NCBI GenBank assembly: GCA_038503035.1
Contig: JAVSML010024706.1
Coordinates: 282,033 to 346,032, forward strand
From: Crocodylus rhombifer
Taxonomy: Eukaryota; Chordata; Crocodylia; Crocodylidae
Direction: 5' to 3'
DNA: 64,000 nucleotides
The position numbers and the translations under genes are program-made. The notes under the pieces were generated by a model. It ran no database searches. It was not told the DNA's origin and saw only the letters and a program-made list of their open reading frames with translations. Position 1 is the first letter of the stretch. Each line of letters begins with the position of its first letter. Below are positions 12,301 through 27,300 of this stretch, one piece after another.

Positions 12301-15300
12301 CCATCTAGTCCAAACCTGGCATAGATCAAGGTTCACTGTTCCTAAACCATCCCAGACAGATAAACACCCAGCCTCTTTCTGAAAGCTGCCAGTTTGAAAG
12401 AGATCCCACAACTAAGCATCTATGTTATAGAACGTGATCTGCAGCTGAAGCCCCAGTCTTACCACAAAACAGGTAGGTTATGATCATTTTTAATACACTG
12501 ATGAAGATGTAGCGATGGATTATGGAGGAGTGTTCCACATTACTGCAAGTCGCAGAGCTGTAGGCCATGGGACAGCCACATGATACAGGGTACCCAGCAG
12601 CAAAGTCCTTGTAGTTGGCTTACTCAACATGATGGTGGTTGATGAGGATTTTGCCCTAATGCTTGCATGGTCTTTTTAGATGATTCAAAAGAGCATTTTA
12701 GTTCATGCGGACTGTATTAAGACAGTTGACCATTAATTCTAAGGCTTATTCTGAAGGGATTTTTTTTATATAACTAAGCTTTATGAACCAAAGCTCTTTG
12801 TCAGTACTGTACACCAGGGGTCGGCTACCTTGTAGAGCAGCAGGCTGGGTGCTTGCAACCTGATTAAACTGTTTAGAACGTCCTTAAATATCTATCTCGG
12901 TTCCAGCAAAAAGAGCAAATCAACCTGTGCTCACCAGGGTACATTTCAGAGTGCTGAAGCCTGGCAAAAAAACTTCCAGGCTTAAGAACAAAAATTTGAC
13001 ACTCTGTGCTCCCACAGTACTGCTCCTGGGTCAAAACATGCTCCTGCGAGGTTCCCATGCAGGACGGCCCAGATACCCCTGTTCTTCCCATCAGGTCTGC
13101 AGAAGTATGGAAGCAGACCGGAGGATTTAAAAGTGGGTATAGAGTAGACATATTAGGATTCAATAAACATGGGGTCTAGTTAACATGCATGAAACAAGGT
13201 TTTGGAAGGCAGTAGCACTTGTGAGGGAAAAGCCATAGGCCTCACAAGGGGTGAAGTGAGTTCACTGTTCAGCCCACAAAAAGTAGGGGTTTTATTTGCA
13301 CACTGCACTCCAGAGAGAGAAGCAGTACTTTGTATTGTATTCTGGGAGGGCTAGTCTTGTGACAATAACCACTGGTCCTTTCAATTACCATCAGAGGAAA
13401 TAGCTGAGTAGGAGCAAATCCCCCTTTTTAGGCTAATACCAACTAAATCAAGGGAGTTAATCCAAATATGAGTTTGGCCTTAATATTTTAGCTTTTACAT
13501 CCAACTTTACTGTTCTGTCATGAGCAGACCCCAATATAACCTTTTGCCTCTTTCTTTTAATTGCAAAAGTGTAAAGTAAATTAGACAGGAATGTGGCATA
13601 TTTATCCCAGCAGAAGCTGGAAGGACTGAGTGAGGTGGGAAGGAAGAAAGGTACAGATCCCCTTGGAAACATTAATATTTCATTGCTACTAGGGCCACAG
13701 GTAGAAAAACTCCCATTCCTTAGCAGCAACCTGTCCTGCCTGAAAAAGAAACACTAGACTTCGAACACAACACCCTATGCATGTAGCCTGATTTAAACTG
13801 ATTCTTCTGCTGACACCCCACTGAGTTCTGTGCTATTTCAAGGCAATGACTATTTGAAACATCAATAACAGTTGCTTCTCCCTGGGAATTCTGGACATGA
13901 GCTGTGGAATATTAAAATGTAGTAACTCCTATGCCTTTTTATTAGAAAAGTGAGTTTATAAACTATCACAGTCTGCAGATAAAGGCCCTGTTCTTTGTAG
14001 GTCTCTCCTGCATGATCAGCTCAGCCTTGCACTGAGGATGGTACATAGAAGGACCTCAAAGGAGCACAGTACTCCTGGCCCTCTGGTAGTAACACAGACT
14101 GATATATTTGTTTACCTGCACTCAGCATGCTGTATAGAAAAGCAGAGCTCTGCCTACTACTCCACACTTTCTTTGGGGACACCATGCCTCTGGATGGCAA
14201 CAGGTTGGGAGCAGTGCTACAGTCACCCGAATACAGGGGCTGCAACTCTCTCCCCAACTCATATATACAGGCCACAAAAAAGCTGTGGTGTTAGTCACCC
14301 CCCACTCTCACACTGTGTGGTGTTAGAGTCCTGGTCCCCCTCTTAGATTTTTTTTTTTTTTTTTTTTTTTTTAGTGCATCAATATCATCTGATTAAAGTC
14401 TTAGATACATGGTTAGCCTGTAAGTCACACTCCTGTCCCTTTTTATTATCTTATGTATCTTAATCAGCCTTTATTGGTATCCCCCTAGTACAACCCTCTA
14501 GTCTTCTTTAGTGGGTGTGGAGAACCAGGACTCTATGATCACTTTACAGATGGTTACACAAAGGGCCCTTAGTAAGTAATGGTCAAAGGCAAAAAAGATA
14601 AAAGGACAGACGGAGCATGGGACTGTTTTACAGACTATATTTGGATTACCTCATCCACTACTTTTGAGAAATAATGAAGGCTGGATATCACTTCTTCATC
14701 TCCTTTCCCCAGAGCAAAATTCTGAAAGTAAAAATGTAAATCACGGTCATACAGACTATGTGCAAGTTACTGGATATGTAAAAATAATCTAATACTTCAG
14801 TATATGTTCTTTATTTTTTTTTTTTTTTATATATAATTTTTTTTTTTTTGTCTAAATGAACAAATGTTGGGCATATTTAAAAAGAATGCAGAACAAAACA
14901 GGCTGTGCTGTATCAGGCATTCCATTTTAGATGGGATTTTCAACAATCCCTAGCATGGACCTAACCATGCACCAGTTAATACTACTACAACTACCTATAG
15001 ATATCAACTAGGGCGGTGCGACCGGGATAACCACCTTGGTCATCGACTTGCAGGAGGCAGGGTGAAAAATAACAGCTGCTGCCAGCAGTATAATAGCAAC
15101 CAGAAGTCACCACTACCTTTGTGCCCAGCCGCATCACTATGCTGCTGGGTAGTTGCGCAGTTGGCTCCAATGGGAGCTAAGTTAGGCTAATGCTCTGCAC
15201 TTTTGAAATCCCACTCTTTAAACAAGTCCATGCCTGTTTCTCAGGTGCAATCTAATCAGCAGAACACAGAGATTCCTTACCCTTGCAGACATATTATTTA

Positions 15301-18300
15301 ACATACCTGCTTTTCGTATGCAAGAAGCTGCTTGGAAAGCTGTTGCGTGGCAAGACACATCTCATTCTAAAAACAGGAAACAAGACAGTTTAGTAGAGGT
15401 GACTAGAAAAAAAAGGATCCAGGGCTGCTGATACAGCTACTTCACTATTTGCATTATGGTTCATAGATTTCATAGACATTAGGGCTGGAAGGGACCTCGG
15501 GAGATCATTGAGTCCAGCCCCCTGCCCAAAGGGCAGGAAGTCAGCTGGAGTCATAGGATCCCAGCAAGATAAGCATCCAATTTACTCTTGAAGGTGTTCA
15601 ATGTAGGTGCTTGAACCACCTCCGCTGGCAGACTGTTCCAGACCTTGGGGGCTCGGACAGTAAAGAAATTCTTCCTTGTGTCCAGCCTGAAACGGTCTTG
15701 CAGGAGTTTGTGACCGTTCGACCTCGTCATCCCTTGGGGCGCTCTGGTGAACAGACGTTCCCCCAGATCCTGGTGGTCACCCCTGATGAACTTGTAGGTG
15801 GCCATCAGATCACCCGAGCCTGCGCTTTTCCAGGCTAAAGAGTCCCGTGGCTCTCAGCCTGTCATCGTAAGATCTGTTTTCCTGACCTCTGATCATGTGC
15901 GTGGCTCTTCTCTGGACTCTCTCAAGCTTCTCCACATCCTTTTTGAATTGTGGAGACCAAAACTGGACGCAGTACTCCAGCTGCGGCCTCACCAAGGCCG
16001 AGTACAAGGGGAGAATGACGTCCCAGGACTTGCTCGAGAAGCATCTATGGATGCACGCCAGCATTTTGGTCGCTTAACTAGCCGCAGCATCGCATTGCAG
16101 GCTCATGTTCATCTTGTGGTCAATGATGACCCCCAAGTCTCTTTCTTCTGTAGTGCTAACCAACGTAGCACTGCCAAGCCTATAAGGGTGCTGCAGGTTT
16201 TTCCTCCCAAGGTGGAGAACCTTGCATTTATGGTAGTAGTGAGAGGCCAAAGGCAGAACTAGGACTGTCCTGTGTTAGGGCCTGAACATAGCCTACAGAC
16301 AGTCTCTGGCCTCAATTCTGCTATACATCAAGCATGTGCCCAATCTGTGTATGCAAGTAGTCCCAAAGCATTGCATCAGAACAATAATCAGCTGGTATGA
16401 ATTAGGCCTTTTCTAGGCACACATTTTGTAGGGATTTAATTTTTTTGCTTTAATTTATAAAGGTTTGCTTTAATTTATATAGGTAAACTAGTACAACCTT
16501 AAGCAAGGAGACAGTTGTACCAATATAACTATAGTGTTTTCAGACTGATGGAGCTGAATACAACTGTGTATAAACCAGGTCTCAAAGTAGCCCCACAGTG
16601 GCCAGTAGAACTATTACATTCATGAAATTAAGTCCCAATCTGGCAACCTGTTATGTATGAACTTGACTTTTACATGAATTTTAAGAATATAGAAGAATAG
16701 CTGTGTTGCTGGTACATGAAGTACCTAGGAGGAAAGTATTTGTTAGATTTTTATTCTTCCCCTCCTCTCCCCACCCTGTTGAAAGAAGATTGAGTGGCCA
16801 ACAATAAAACACACAAAGTATGAAACAAAATTAAACATGTGGAAATAGCCACAACTTACTCTCAATGAGCCCCTTCCCATGTACAGAATTCAGCTGCTTC
16901 TAAACATGTCACAGTATATCACTGGGGAAGGTTTGCAACTAGTAGGAAAGAAAGGAGGAACCAACTAACAGAATATATAGGTAAAGCTGTGAGGAGGACT
17001 GGGAAAAAAGGCCTGAATCAGGTGAATCCATCAATATAAGCTAAACAACTGGTGAAGTCATTGAATCACCAGTTTTATATACACTAGACTAAGGCAAATA
17101 TGAAGCAGCAACTGTGTTTATTGGTACTGGCTGAGATTACCAGTAGACGACAATAATCAACATTGTAAAAACACCATTAGTTTGGCACCATGACCAGTTT
17201 CTGGACTGGCTCATGTTGCAGACACTTCCAGACATGGCACTTAAAATTGGACCATTCTCCAGGACTTCTCTAAGTTACTGCTCTTTAGGCATAGGGATTT
17301 AGCCTAAAAACCTACAGGGAATTAATTTTTGTCTCTTCTGCCTATGCACAGCACCCAGCACAGTTAGAATCCAAATATTTACAGGCTAACAACAATAAAA
17401 ATAGAAATATTTTGGCTGAAAGATGCTCTGACCTCATACTGTGGCTATGTAAGCTGTCCATAAATAGGAGATGTCAATACGAAATGGTACCGTGAATACT
17501 GTTTAAAGCGCTCTTCAATCCCGTGTTTCTATCCGTATGGTGATGGCGCCAATAGGTAAGTCTGAGAGATCCGCCTGAAACAACTTCCAACCTCTCCCAC
17601 TGCCCTGTGTTTTCCTTTACATGTTGTATACCTATATGGGAGTGGCTAAGACAGGAGTAGGAGAGGCAGCAACTTCTGTTCTCTGTTAAAGAAGCAGATT
17701 AAATCTAGGGTTGGGGATTTGAGCAGTCAAACATTGTCAAATAATGGTCACAGGTTTTCAGCATTACTTTATTAGAATAGTGAAAAGAGGGAGGCTTTAA
17801 TCTTCTGCACTGGCTACAATAGCATCAGATTGGAGTCGCACTGAAAAACTGTGCCCAAGACATTCACCCTGGCTGTATCCCTTTTCTTCCTGTATAAGGG
17901 AGTAATAGTCCTCAGCTATTTAATTTGATTCTGAAGTCCATAGCTTTGTGTGGTGTGTGTGTGTGCGCGCACACAAAACGTGCACACACAGACTACAGTT
18001 TTCCTTTTGAAAAAAACACAAAACCATAGGTAGTCTGCATAAGCCAAGAGGAACCTCTCCATTGTCCTAATTCATGTCAATGGACCAGGCAGAAGCAAAT
18101 GCACCCTTAGAACAGGGGAGCCAAGACTAGCTTGCCAGAGGCATTCCCTGCTTATATAAGCAGATTTTTAGCATGAGAGAGAACCTAAGCCAGAGATTTT
18201 AAGAGTCATAGTCTTCACAGGGGCCTCCATACAAGTCTCATATGCTGCAATTAACCGTACCTCTTCTGCAGTCTCTTGTCAAATCTGTGGTTGGGCCAAA

Positions 18301-21300
18301 AGTGCTCAGCCATAAAAAGATGAAGAGCCAAATTTTGGCCAGCAGTACAACTATGAATTGCTGCAATGCAGGGATAAGGTAGAAGCTGACTAATTCTGTC
18401 CTAATTCTGGCCCTCTTCAAGCATCCTGGAATTGTCTTTCCTAGGCCACAAGTATCAAAAATACAGCCCATGGAGCCATTTGATCTGGCCCACAGGTCAC
18501 CGGGCCAACCCCATATGTCAGCCCCAGCAGGCAGCACAGTGAGTTCACTGGGGCACCACATGCAGCTTGCATGTTGAAAATCCCATCCCAAACTCCCTGT
18601 ACAATGTGCAATGACAAATTGCTGTGGGCAGCACATACCCCCTGCCAGCCTCGTGGGCTGTGTGCACAGCAAGCCCCAGGACATGTGTGAGCTACATGCA
18701 GACAGCATGATTAGACCAGCTGCACATGCACCACAAAAGGCCAGCACAGAGTGCACAGGGGTTGGCACATGCTGCATGCAGTACAGGACTGGATCCAGTG
18801 CCACTGATGCTCCACAGGAGGTTGGTCCCAGTCTGGCCTGCAGACTGGCTTTGGGACACTTATCCGGCTCATGGGGTGAGATGAGTTTGACACCCCTGCC
18901 CTAGGCTGTGAGTGCAAAGGGGTGTTACAAAGTATAACCAAATGTTCAATGCTATTGTTAATCTGCATCAAATTTCTGACCAGGTAGTAGCAGCCATATA
19001 TTGACTCTAAGCAGATTTTTGGGTGCTAAGTAGGAATAGAAAGAACAAGTAGAGAGAGAACTGGGCATGAAATTTACCTCTGGGCTCCAGGCCAAAAAAT
19101 GTCCTACACACCACTAAAATCCCACATAAGCCAATAGGTGATATGTTTAATAGTGCATTGGCCAGGGGCTGGCTCTCTGTTCTAGGGTCATTGTCACCCT
19201 GTCAAGATATGACGTACATTATTTTTGCAGCATGTATGTAAAGTCCCTGTGGGATTGCTAATGGTACATTCTTCCTCAACACCTGCCAGACTGTAGCCCT
19301 ATTACTGGAATGAAGTCTTCATTATGTCATTTCCAGAAAAGAAAATGGAAAACACTAGCAATCAATTCAAATTAAGCCGACAAATTTAAATACAACCATA
19401 TTACATAAGGAACACAAAGTAGGCTAAGTGTTTTGCTTATGTGGTGGCAACAGGGCTTACTTAAGGAAACTTTATTTAAGAAATTTTGGCTTAATCCTCC
19501 TCTAATTTGTTCTCTATCAGCTTTCCTTCTTGATTCTAGTTTGCTCCCTCTGTTGCCACCACCATTAATCAGCTGGAGGGTTTAAAAGCTAGTATTTGTG
19601 TTACCCAAATTTCCAAATCTGTTAAACCCTGGGAACCAATTCTAGCAGTTATTAATGTAATTCCACACACTATTCCACGGAATAGGGCAACACACATTTC
19701 TATTACTCTTACTAGGCTGAAAATAATGTTCCAATTAACCTGAAGAACAATGTTATGTGTATATATTTATAAACATCTGTACATAAATGTGTTTTTAATA
19801 TCAAATAATAAAACAACACAAGAAAAATCAAATAGAAAATAGTGCAGCAAAGCAAAATGAAAGCTATTAAAAATGTATCCAGCTGTTCAAATTAATCTCA
19901 TACAGTATCCCACAGCTCCTTCTGAACTTTCAGAGTTAATCAAGCTCTTCTGTAGTGGGAGAGCTAGTAATGAAAGACTCTTAACTAAAACCTACCCAAA
20001 ACGTGACAAGTTGGTAAATTTAAGTGATGAAAAAAATTAATCAGTGTGGCAGTAGAACTACCACCATGAAAAATGCAGTTTCATTAGCATATTTTAAAGG
20101 GGGAGAGGGGGAAGAAATCACCAACAAAACCCAAAAAAACTTTATTAGCAAAAAGAAAGACTTGGTAAGAAGTACTAATTAACCAATGATGAGCAAGGAT
20201 GACTTGTTGCAATTATTTTTTTTAAACTTATCTGACAAGTGCTCAGAGTAGTAACAAAAAACTTGGCAGAGATCTACCAGCATCAGGTTACATGGATGTA
20301 CCAAAGGAGATAATAACTTGCCTCTAATACCTATGTCTATCAAACACATATGTCAAGAGTTATACAAGGAATTATCTGTTTCAACATTTTGGTCAACTCC
20401 GGCCCACATCCTGCTTCTGTTTAGATCAGTAGCAAAATTCCCATTCTCAAATCTTTGGATCTAGTGTCAAACTATCAATAGCATATACTTTGGCTTGGGC
20501 TTGCTCTTTATCATTATCTTTTATGCATGTGGCTATTAATCTGATCATGCAAGAGTAGAATTTTGCTGTCTTCAGTTCATAATGAAAATCCAACAATGCT
20601 GACTATTTTTGAAGTAGTCCATCACTGAACCTGCCTTGAGCAATGAGTGTAATGAATGACCTTTTGGCTAGGGACAGAAATTGCACACAAACCAGTGTAA
20701 GGGATCAAACATTGGTTCAAATCTGTAACAAAACAGAAGTTCACTACATAGAAACCACTTTCAAAATGGCTGAAACCAGTTTAAAATAAACCAGGAGAAT
20801 GAGACTTGACTGATTTACGTTAAATCGGCTTACTGAACTTCTGTCTCAGATCCCCTCCAGATTCAAGTTAAGTGCCAATCCCCAAGCATCCCAGGATGCT
20901 TTTCACCTTCCCTGCAAACCGCACCTCACAGGATGGGTGGGCTAGGTTTGGCCTAAACTGTCTGCTCCAGCTGATCAGGGAGATGTGCTCTAGCACCCCC
21001 CACCCCACTGGCCCAGGCCACTGCAGGCATATATGGCTGCATTTCTAAAATCAAAAGAGAATGTCTGTTCACTTGCTTACTGGTTCAACCTACACAGCTT
21101 AGACTCACCTGTGAAGATTTAAATGATACAGCCCCTGGCTTTTTGACTGACTGTACTTAGCTTTTGAGACCTCTTCTAGCCATTTTTTCTATTATTTTAT
21201 CAAAGCCTGTTCTTTCTAAATAAATCCTGGTGTCAAAACATCCATGTCAGATATAGTTTAAATGAGTGTGGTACCCCTAATTATTCAGTAGTGGATATTT

Positions 21301-24300
21301 ATTATTGTCTGCCAGGTTCCAGGTACGAGGTCATATTAAGGATGAAACTGAGCTATACAATTATTGTGAATGGCAAAGATACATCTTCTCTTTGCATCCA
21401 AGCCACATGATAAATTTCTCAGCTACTTTTCTGTGCTGGCTAAAGCCAATGTTTTTAACACTGTACATGAGCAAGCATGAAAAGATGCACCATGGCTTCA
21501 CCTGTCAGTGTGGAGACAAAGGTTGCTGTGTATGCAATGGTGTGGAATAAGGTTTTAATTGGTACATGTTTTGGATAGCTAACCTGCTCACAAATGAAGA
21601 GAGGAAAGATAAGTCACTGGGGGAAGTTGTCCACAAGAGATATATGGACTGTCCTCCCTCTGGGAACATGAAGGTATCCAATCTCATTACCATGCTCAGT
21701 TAACATGCATGTCTTTCACAGCTTGGTTAATAAGTAATCAGCAATCTGGAAAATACGACAAGTCTGAGGGTTTAAGCTCACAGCCAGAATGCTGTAGAAA
21801 TTTTAAAAAATAGTGCAGGGAGGTGCTGAGACACTTCAGATCCCAGTAGATTGGGACTGCTCAGCATCTTGGAGGATCAAGCTATTCGCTAACTTTCCCT
21901 GTGTAGCTGATGCAGAATGATGTATTCAGTTCCTCACAAATGATAAACGGCTCAGCGAAGAATCATCTAATAGGTCGAGAAAGGGCAACAGTTGAGGTTT
22001 TGCTGTAAGACAGTGGCAGAAGCTACAGCAAGATTCTTGTTTAGCAGGGAATCAAGCTTTACAATTTCCTGTAAACCTCTCTGCAAGATGGTTAGTACAC
22101 TTACTGTTCTGTGCAGTTAGCAGAATCTGGAAATCTGAGTACTCGGACTATAAGCTTAAAGAGTGACAATTCTAAAGCTCCCTAGCTGCATTTAAATGGA
22201 GTCCCATGTCTTAGGCAATATGCTATTCATCATCCACTGTTTACTCATGTTAATAACAGGTGGAGAATGTCTGTCTGGCAGAGCACCTCTCCTGTAAGTG
22301 ATGCAAACTTGCAATTAACATGGTAATATAAATGTAGGTGCTGCTTCATAAAATCAGCTATGCCAGTTCTAGTTTACAGAACGTCTCCTCTGTAGCCAAC
22401 TGGTTCTATGAGAAAAGCAACTTAAAAAGCAAATCTTTGCCCTTATGGTTGCAGATGAAAGCTTGAAAATGTGATCCATGTGATGAGGATGTGTGGAGAA
22501 AAGCAAATAAAGACAACACTGTTGTTGATATACACTGTGGTATATCAATCTATTTGATACTGAGTGGCCAAATGTATGATTTCTGGACTTGTGGTTGACG
22601 TAACAGGCATTTCTGGTGCCTTATACAGTTCTGATAATCAGGGGCCCTGCCACAGTATACAGTTATAATTCTGTAGTTAAAATAACTGAAGACAAACACT
22701 GTTCCACTTTTTACAAAGCTGCTACCTAAATTAAAAATATTTGCATCATGGAAATACTTCTCCTTGCATGCCATTCAGACAATCTCTGGTAACTCTATGG
22801 ATACACCGTGACTGGCAGCTGCCACTTAAATGAGTGTTTTGTGCACTAATGTGACTACAGAACTATCTTTATGTGGAGCTCTACATGAGTCTTAGCATTG
22901 CGCCCATTCAGCATGGCCAATGCTTGTGACTGAACCACGAGTCTTCTACGATTTCATGCTTTATTAAAGCTCTAACTCCTACAAATAAGTCAACACATGA
23001 AAATCTCAGCTTTCCTTTTCTTTTTCTTTTTTTTTAATGTACTTTAATGTAATTTCCCCATAAAATTCTGGAGCATATCTTATGCCTCAGGTGCACCCAG
23101 AAGACTCAAATTTCAGAATTCTGGTAAAAAGAAACTTAGATGTCTTATTTTAAATAGCTCTCGGGATTGCTAGAGCAGTCTCACGATTTTGAAGAACCTA
23201 CTCCCTAGGGTTGGAGACACCCAGGATAGGTTAATCTTTTGATTTCCAAGTTCGAGAGCTCAATCCTTATTTATAGCTGTGCAAACATTACTGGAAAGTA
23301 GATAAGGAGATTCAGCCCAGAAAACTAAAACAGAGAGTGGAAGTGACTTGCCTAAGATAACTGAGTGGAAAAAGCAGGATCAGACCTTAGGACCATAAGC
23401 CTCCCTACTTTTCTGCTCATTCTATTAGATCACATTCCTTTTTCAAATGTAACAGGACTGCTAGCATTTCCTGGTAGGCCACTGGTGTGGCACATCCTAA
23501 TGAAACAGCAGAAAGACATGTGGTTTTAACATGTGAATGTGAAAAACAGTTTGCAATAAAGATTACGCATTTTATTATTTGGACTATTTATAATTATACA
23601 TTCATCTTTTATTATGAATTCTTCCAGAGTTATTACTGATAGAAGCTACTACATGCTAGCAGTTCATGACCTGCTCTTTTAACATCATGTTCTTTGTAAT
23701 TAAAACACATTTTCTTGCAACTTAGCATTTCCCTTCGACATCTAGGGAAATGACCAGTACTAATTTTTGCAACATGAGGTCTGTAGCTTAAGAGGAAAAG
23801 GTCAAGTTGGACAGAAAGGGCACTATATTGTGAAGTTTTTTTAAGAGTGTCTCTTTAAAAGCCTAGGCTGACATTTTCAAAGCCTGATTCCCATTACTTT
23901 CAACAATGTCAGTTGCTCTATGCAGCTTTCCAATTATCAGCTACAATATATTATTTTTCCATATAGATTTTCTCCCCAGCCAAGTCTCTCTTTATAAATC
24001 TTGTATCTATAAATTTAGTTATTTCTTTACCACACCTCCACCTGTAAAATAATATACCAACCTTTTGTAAACAGAAAATCGTCTTTGATTTGTTTCAGGT
24101 CAGGTGCCCAAGTACCAACAGTGAGCACTTAAGCCCAGAACAATAAATGCAATAAACAGCAAATGCAAGAAGTGTTTGAGGAGGAAGTAGCTCAGAAAAA
24201 AAAAGGGAAATAGAGCTGGAGATTCAGGAGCATGGCAAACCATAAAAAGGAGAATGAAGAGTGCAGGAAGAAGAAAGGGGAAATATCAAAGGCTATGGGG

Positions 24301-27300
24301 AGAAGTGGAAAAGACAGGAAATAGGGAAGGAAGAGAAAAGCCGAGCAAAGAAAAGCATCTCGCCAGTGACAGCAATTCTTACAAGTTGCAGGCCAGAACT
24401 ACTGCTTCCTAAAAAACCAATTTGGGCATCAGGAAATGGGAGGAACACCCAGTGTGTGTTTGGCATCTTCTTAGCATTTGTTCAATTCAAATAACCGAAA
24501 GACATTTACGCACTTGTCTTCCCTTCCTGTCCTGCCCCTAACAGCTCTTCCCTTTGTACAATCAGACTCACACTATACAAGCATTCCCCTCTGTTTGGCG
24601 CTAACTCTCTCTTCTCGTCTGTCTATCCTTGTCTTTCTTAAAACCCAGTTCTTTTGCAAAGGCTCCTGAGCCTGTTTTGTTTAATTGTTGATGTTGCTTC
24701 AGCTGCCCACTAAGCTGGCTATCGTATTACTTCTTAAATATCTGAGTTGCCCTGCAAGCTCCTATTTTGTACAGGACCACACACAGTCTACAGCATTAAC
24801 ACTGGTCTTCCCAGTTGTAGGCAACTAGACCCTAAAAGGGCAGCTTCTACATTCAAGCTGTGATAATCAGCCTCCTTAAAGACCAGTCCTTTCAAATGGA
24901 CACACTAAGGGCTTGATTCTCCATTTCCCCAAACTGGGCTTTACAGCTGTGTAAATCCACTGCCTACAATGATTTGCATTGACAGGAATCAATCATTCTA
25001 TTTTCCAGCAAAAGGCCACCCAATCTGAGGGCCTCTGTGTGCTCTATGATCTGCCTCACCAGATTATAAGAATTAAAGGAGCTTTCTTATTTTATAGCAT
25101 TGGGAATTGGGTGCCTATCCTACCTAGGTGCTTTTGACTATATCACTAGGCACCTATCTACTTTTTTAGGTCTCCACATATTTTGGAAAGTCTGACTCAT
25201 AGGCACTAAGTCTTAAGTCCATGGGACTTAGCCTAGTATTTTCAAAAGCACTGAACTGACTTACCTGTCCAAGGCCCATTTTCACAAGGATGTAGGTATT
25301 AATTAACCATTTTACTATATGTATGTACATATAAGCTACCAAGAGTGAAAATGTTGGTATCGCCCTATATATAAGGGTAAGAAGATACCATGGCTCTTAT
25401 TTTTGAAAGCCTATTTTTAAAGACTCTTTTTCTGAAGAGGTAGCAAAACAGCAAATTAAGAAAGAGTGCTCAACATTAAAAAGTCTGATTCCCATTCTCC
25501 ACCCCCACCGGCCATTCCCACCTCGCCAAAGTGAACTAACTCCCACACAAGTCAAAGTGAAGTGCAGGTAGTCAGCACCCTTAGAAATAAAACTATCTAT
25601 CAGAAGTGTGATAAGAGCTTACCTTCTACCCCCTCCCCCCATCAAACAAAATCAACACAAATGAAAGATTACCTGGGCCCCATAGACCCGCTGCATTGCT
25701 TGAAGCAACTGGTTTGTATATTCTGTAAGGGTTCCTGCATCTTCTTCAAACACGCTAAGCAAGGAGCGAGTCTTTAATAAAAGAACAAAAAGCAAAAGTA
25801 TTATTCCCAAATGGAAATACAGTACCAAACCCCCTCCCCCCACAAAAAATCAAACGTTTTATTAAAGAAACTGCAGAAAAACAAACCAAACAGTAACATT
25901 TTTTAAATATATATAAGGCTCTTTCTGTCCAATGATCTAAAAAAAAAATCTCACTTGAACATGCTAATGTGATGAGTAAACTAGGGCACAAAAGTGAAGT
26001 GACAAGTACTTAATAGAGTGACTACCAAGTTCCTGCTCTAACTAGCATATCCTTCTTCCAACACAGTCAGACATTTAAAAAATCCTGAAAATCTACTTGG
26101 TGATTACAGTAATCAAACTCAAGCCAAGGACTCCTGATCAAACATTATCACTAGCTCTACCATCATAAGCAATCTTATTAAAAGAGGTGTTTTTCATTCA
26201 TTATCTTCCATTATTCTATTTCAGGAGGCTTGGGCTAAGCCAGGGCCTCACAGACAGTGCACTTTCTTCACTCTGCTCTACTATTTCATTCTTGTGAGCA
26301 AATGAGCAGAGAGGGAAAGAATAATTTGTATTATTTTGGACAAATACAGCCACTTGGCAATTTCACTGAAACAGGCCAGGGACAATAGAAATGCTGCTGC
26401 CTTGTTTTGTGGGTTGGGGAAAAACAAGTCCCCAGACTGGGTCAGACAACTAAATTTCCTGGACCAGGACAGGATAAGAAAAAGGAAATGAAGTGTGAGG
26501 CTGTCACTAAAATAGTGTCCCTTGAACAAAGTCACCATGTATGCTGGTATTCTCAACAGTCTTAAGTCTGGGAAATCCAATCTGGGTGCATCTACACAAG
26601 ATGCTTAATGCACAATAGCCTAATAACACTGCACAGTAACATGCCAGGCAAAAACCATGCTCATACGCTAGTGCGCAGTAAGCGTCACCAAAAAAATGTT
26701 TGCCGGTGCTACTGTGCAGTAAATGTAGTTACTGTGCATTTAGTTTGCACTTCATTAAGCAAGTACTAAACTAAATATGCAGTAACTCCTGTGCATAAAT
26801 GAATGTGTAGACGTGCCTTCTGGGTGCTAATCAGAGTAGTTTATCTTAGAGTCTCAAGGAAATAGTCAGAAGTGTCACTTTTGGGAAGATGTGCCTTTGT
26901 TCTGGCCTTTTTTGCAGATTTCCCAGCAAAGAGTTTATATTCATTCTAAGAGCTTTAAACCACTCACCTAAGAGCCTTCAGGGTAAGACAAAGAGTTCCT
27001 TTCATCTGTGCTGAGAAGTTTATATCTAAGGTGCAAAGGAATGCTGTGTAGTGGTTAAAGCAGATGAGTGGGAATCTGGACTTGAGTTCTGCTCTAGATT
27101 TTGCATTGCTGCTCTGGCTCCCTTCTAAGTAAATCAGCCTCTAAACACTTCAGTTTCCTGATGTACTAAAAGGGCATAATATCCTAGACACAGTGTGGGG
27201 GATGCTTCATTTTTGGAAAGGACTCAGAACATCCTAGGACAAAAGGAGCTTTACTACTACAGAGTTCCTTTTCTTAAAATACCACCTACAAATCAAAAAG

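Larger units (their letters stand above)
10680..14649 (-). other. APPL2 intron 4
   Basis: 3970 bases with a small inverted-repeat element (11112-11322), an old CR1 end (12270-12440), a possible hAT end near 12806 and a 25-base T run. The remaining sequence is unassigned. Confidence 0.8.
15367..25672 (-). other. APPL2 intron 2 (largest, 10.3 kb)
   Basis: Contains a CR1 fragment (15462-16236), a CpG-bearing patch (17466-17580), a GT/GC repeat (17953-17975), an hAT element (18447-18898), a dispersed repeat (20660-21130) and a MIR-like trace (23325-23440). Sections 16240-17460, 18910-20650 and 21140-25672 otherwise show only AT-rich single-copy-like sequence. Confidence 0.8.

Noticed and set aside
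17466..17580. 5S rRNA or tRNA pseudogene
   Set aside because: The CpG-bearing patch does not contain the 5S internal control boxes or a cloverleaf on either strand.
18238..18804. A 188-codon minus-strand frame
   Set aside because: It overlaps the hAT element at 18447-18898 and continues into unrelated intron; no domain is recognisable.
21305..21550. An 81-codon frame ending in a cysteine cluster
   Set aside because: It opens with a non-ATG codon in intronic sequence and shows no homology or splice logic.
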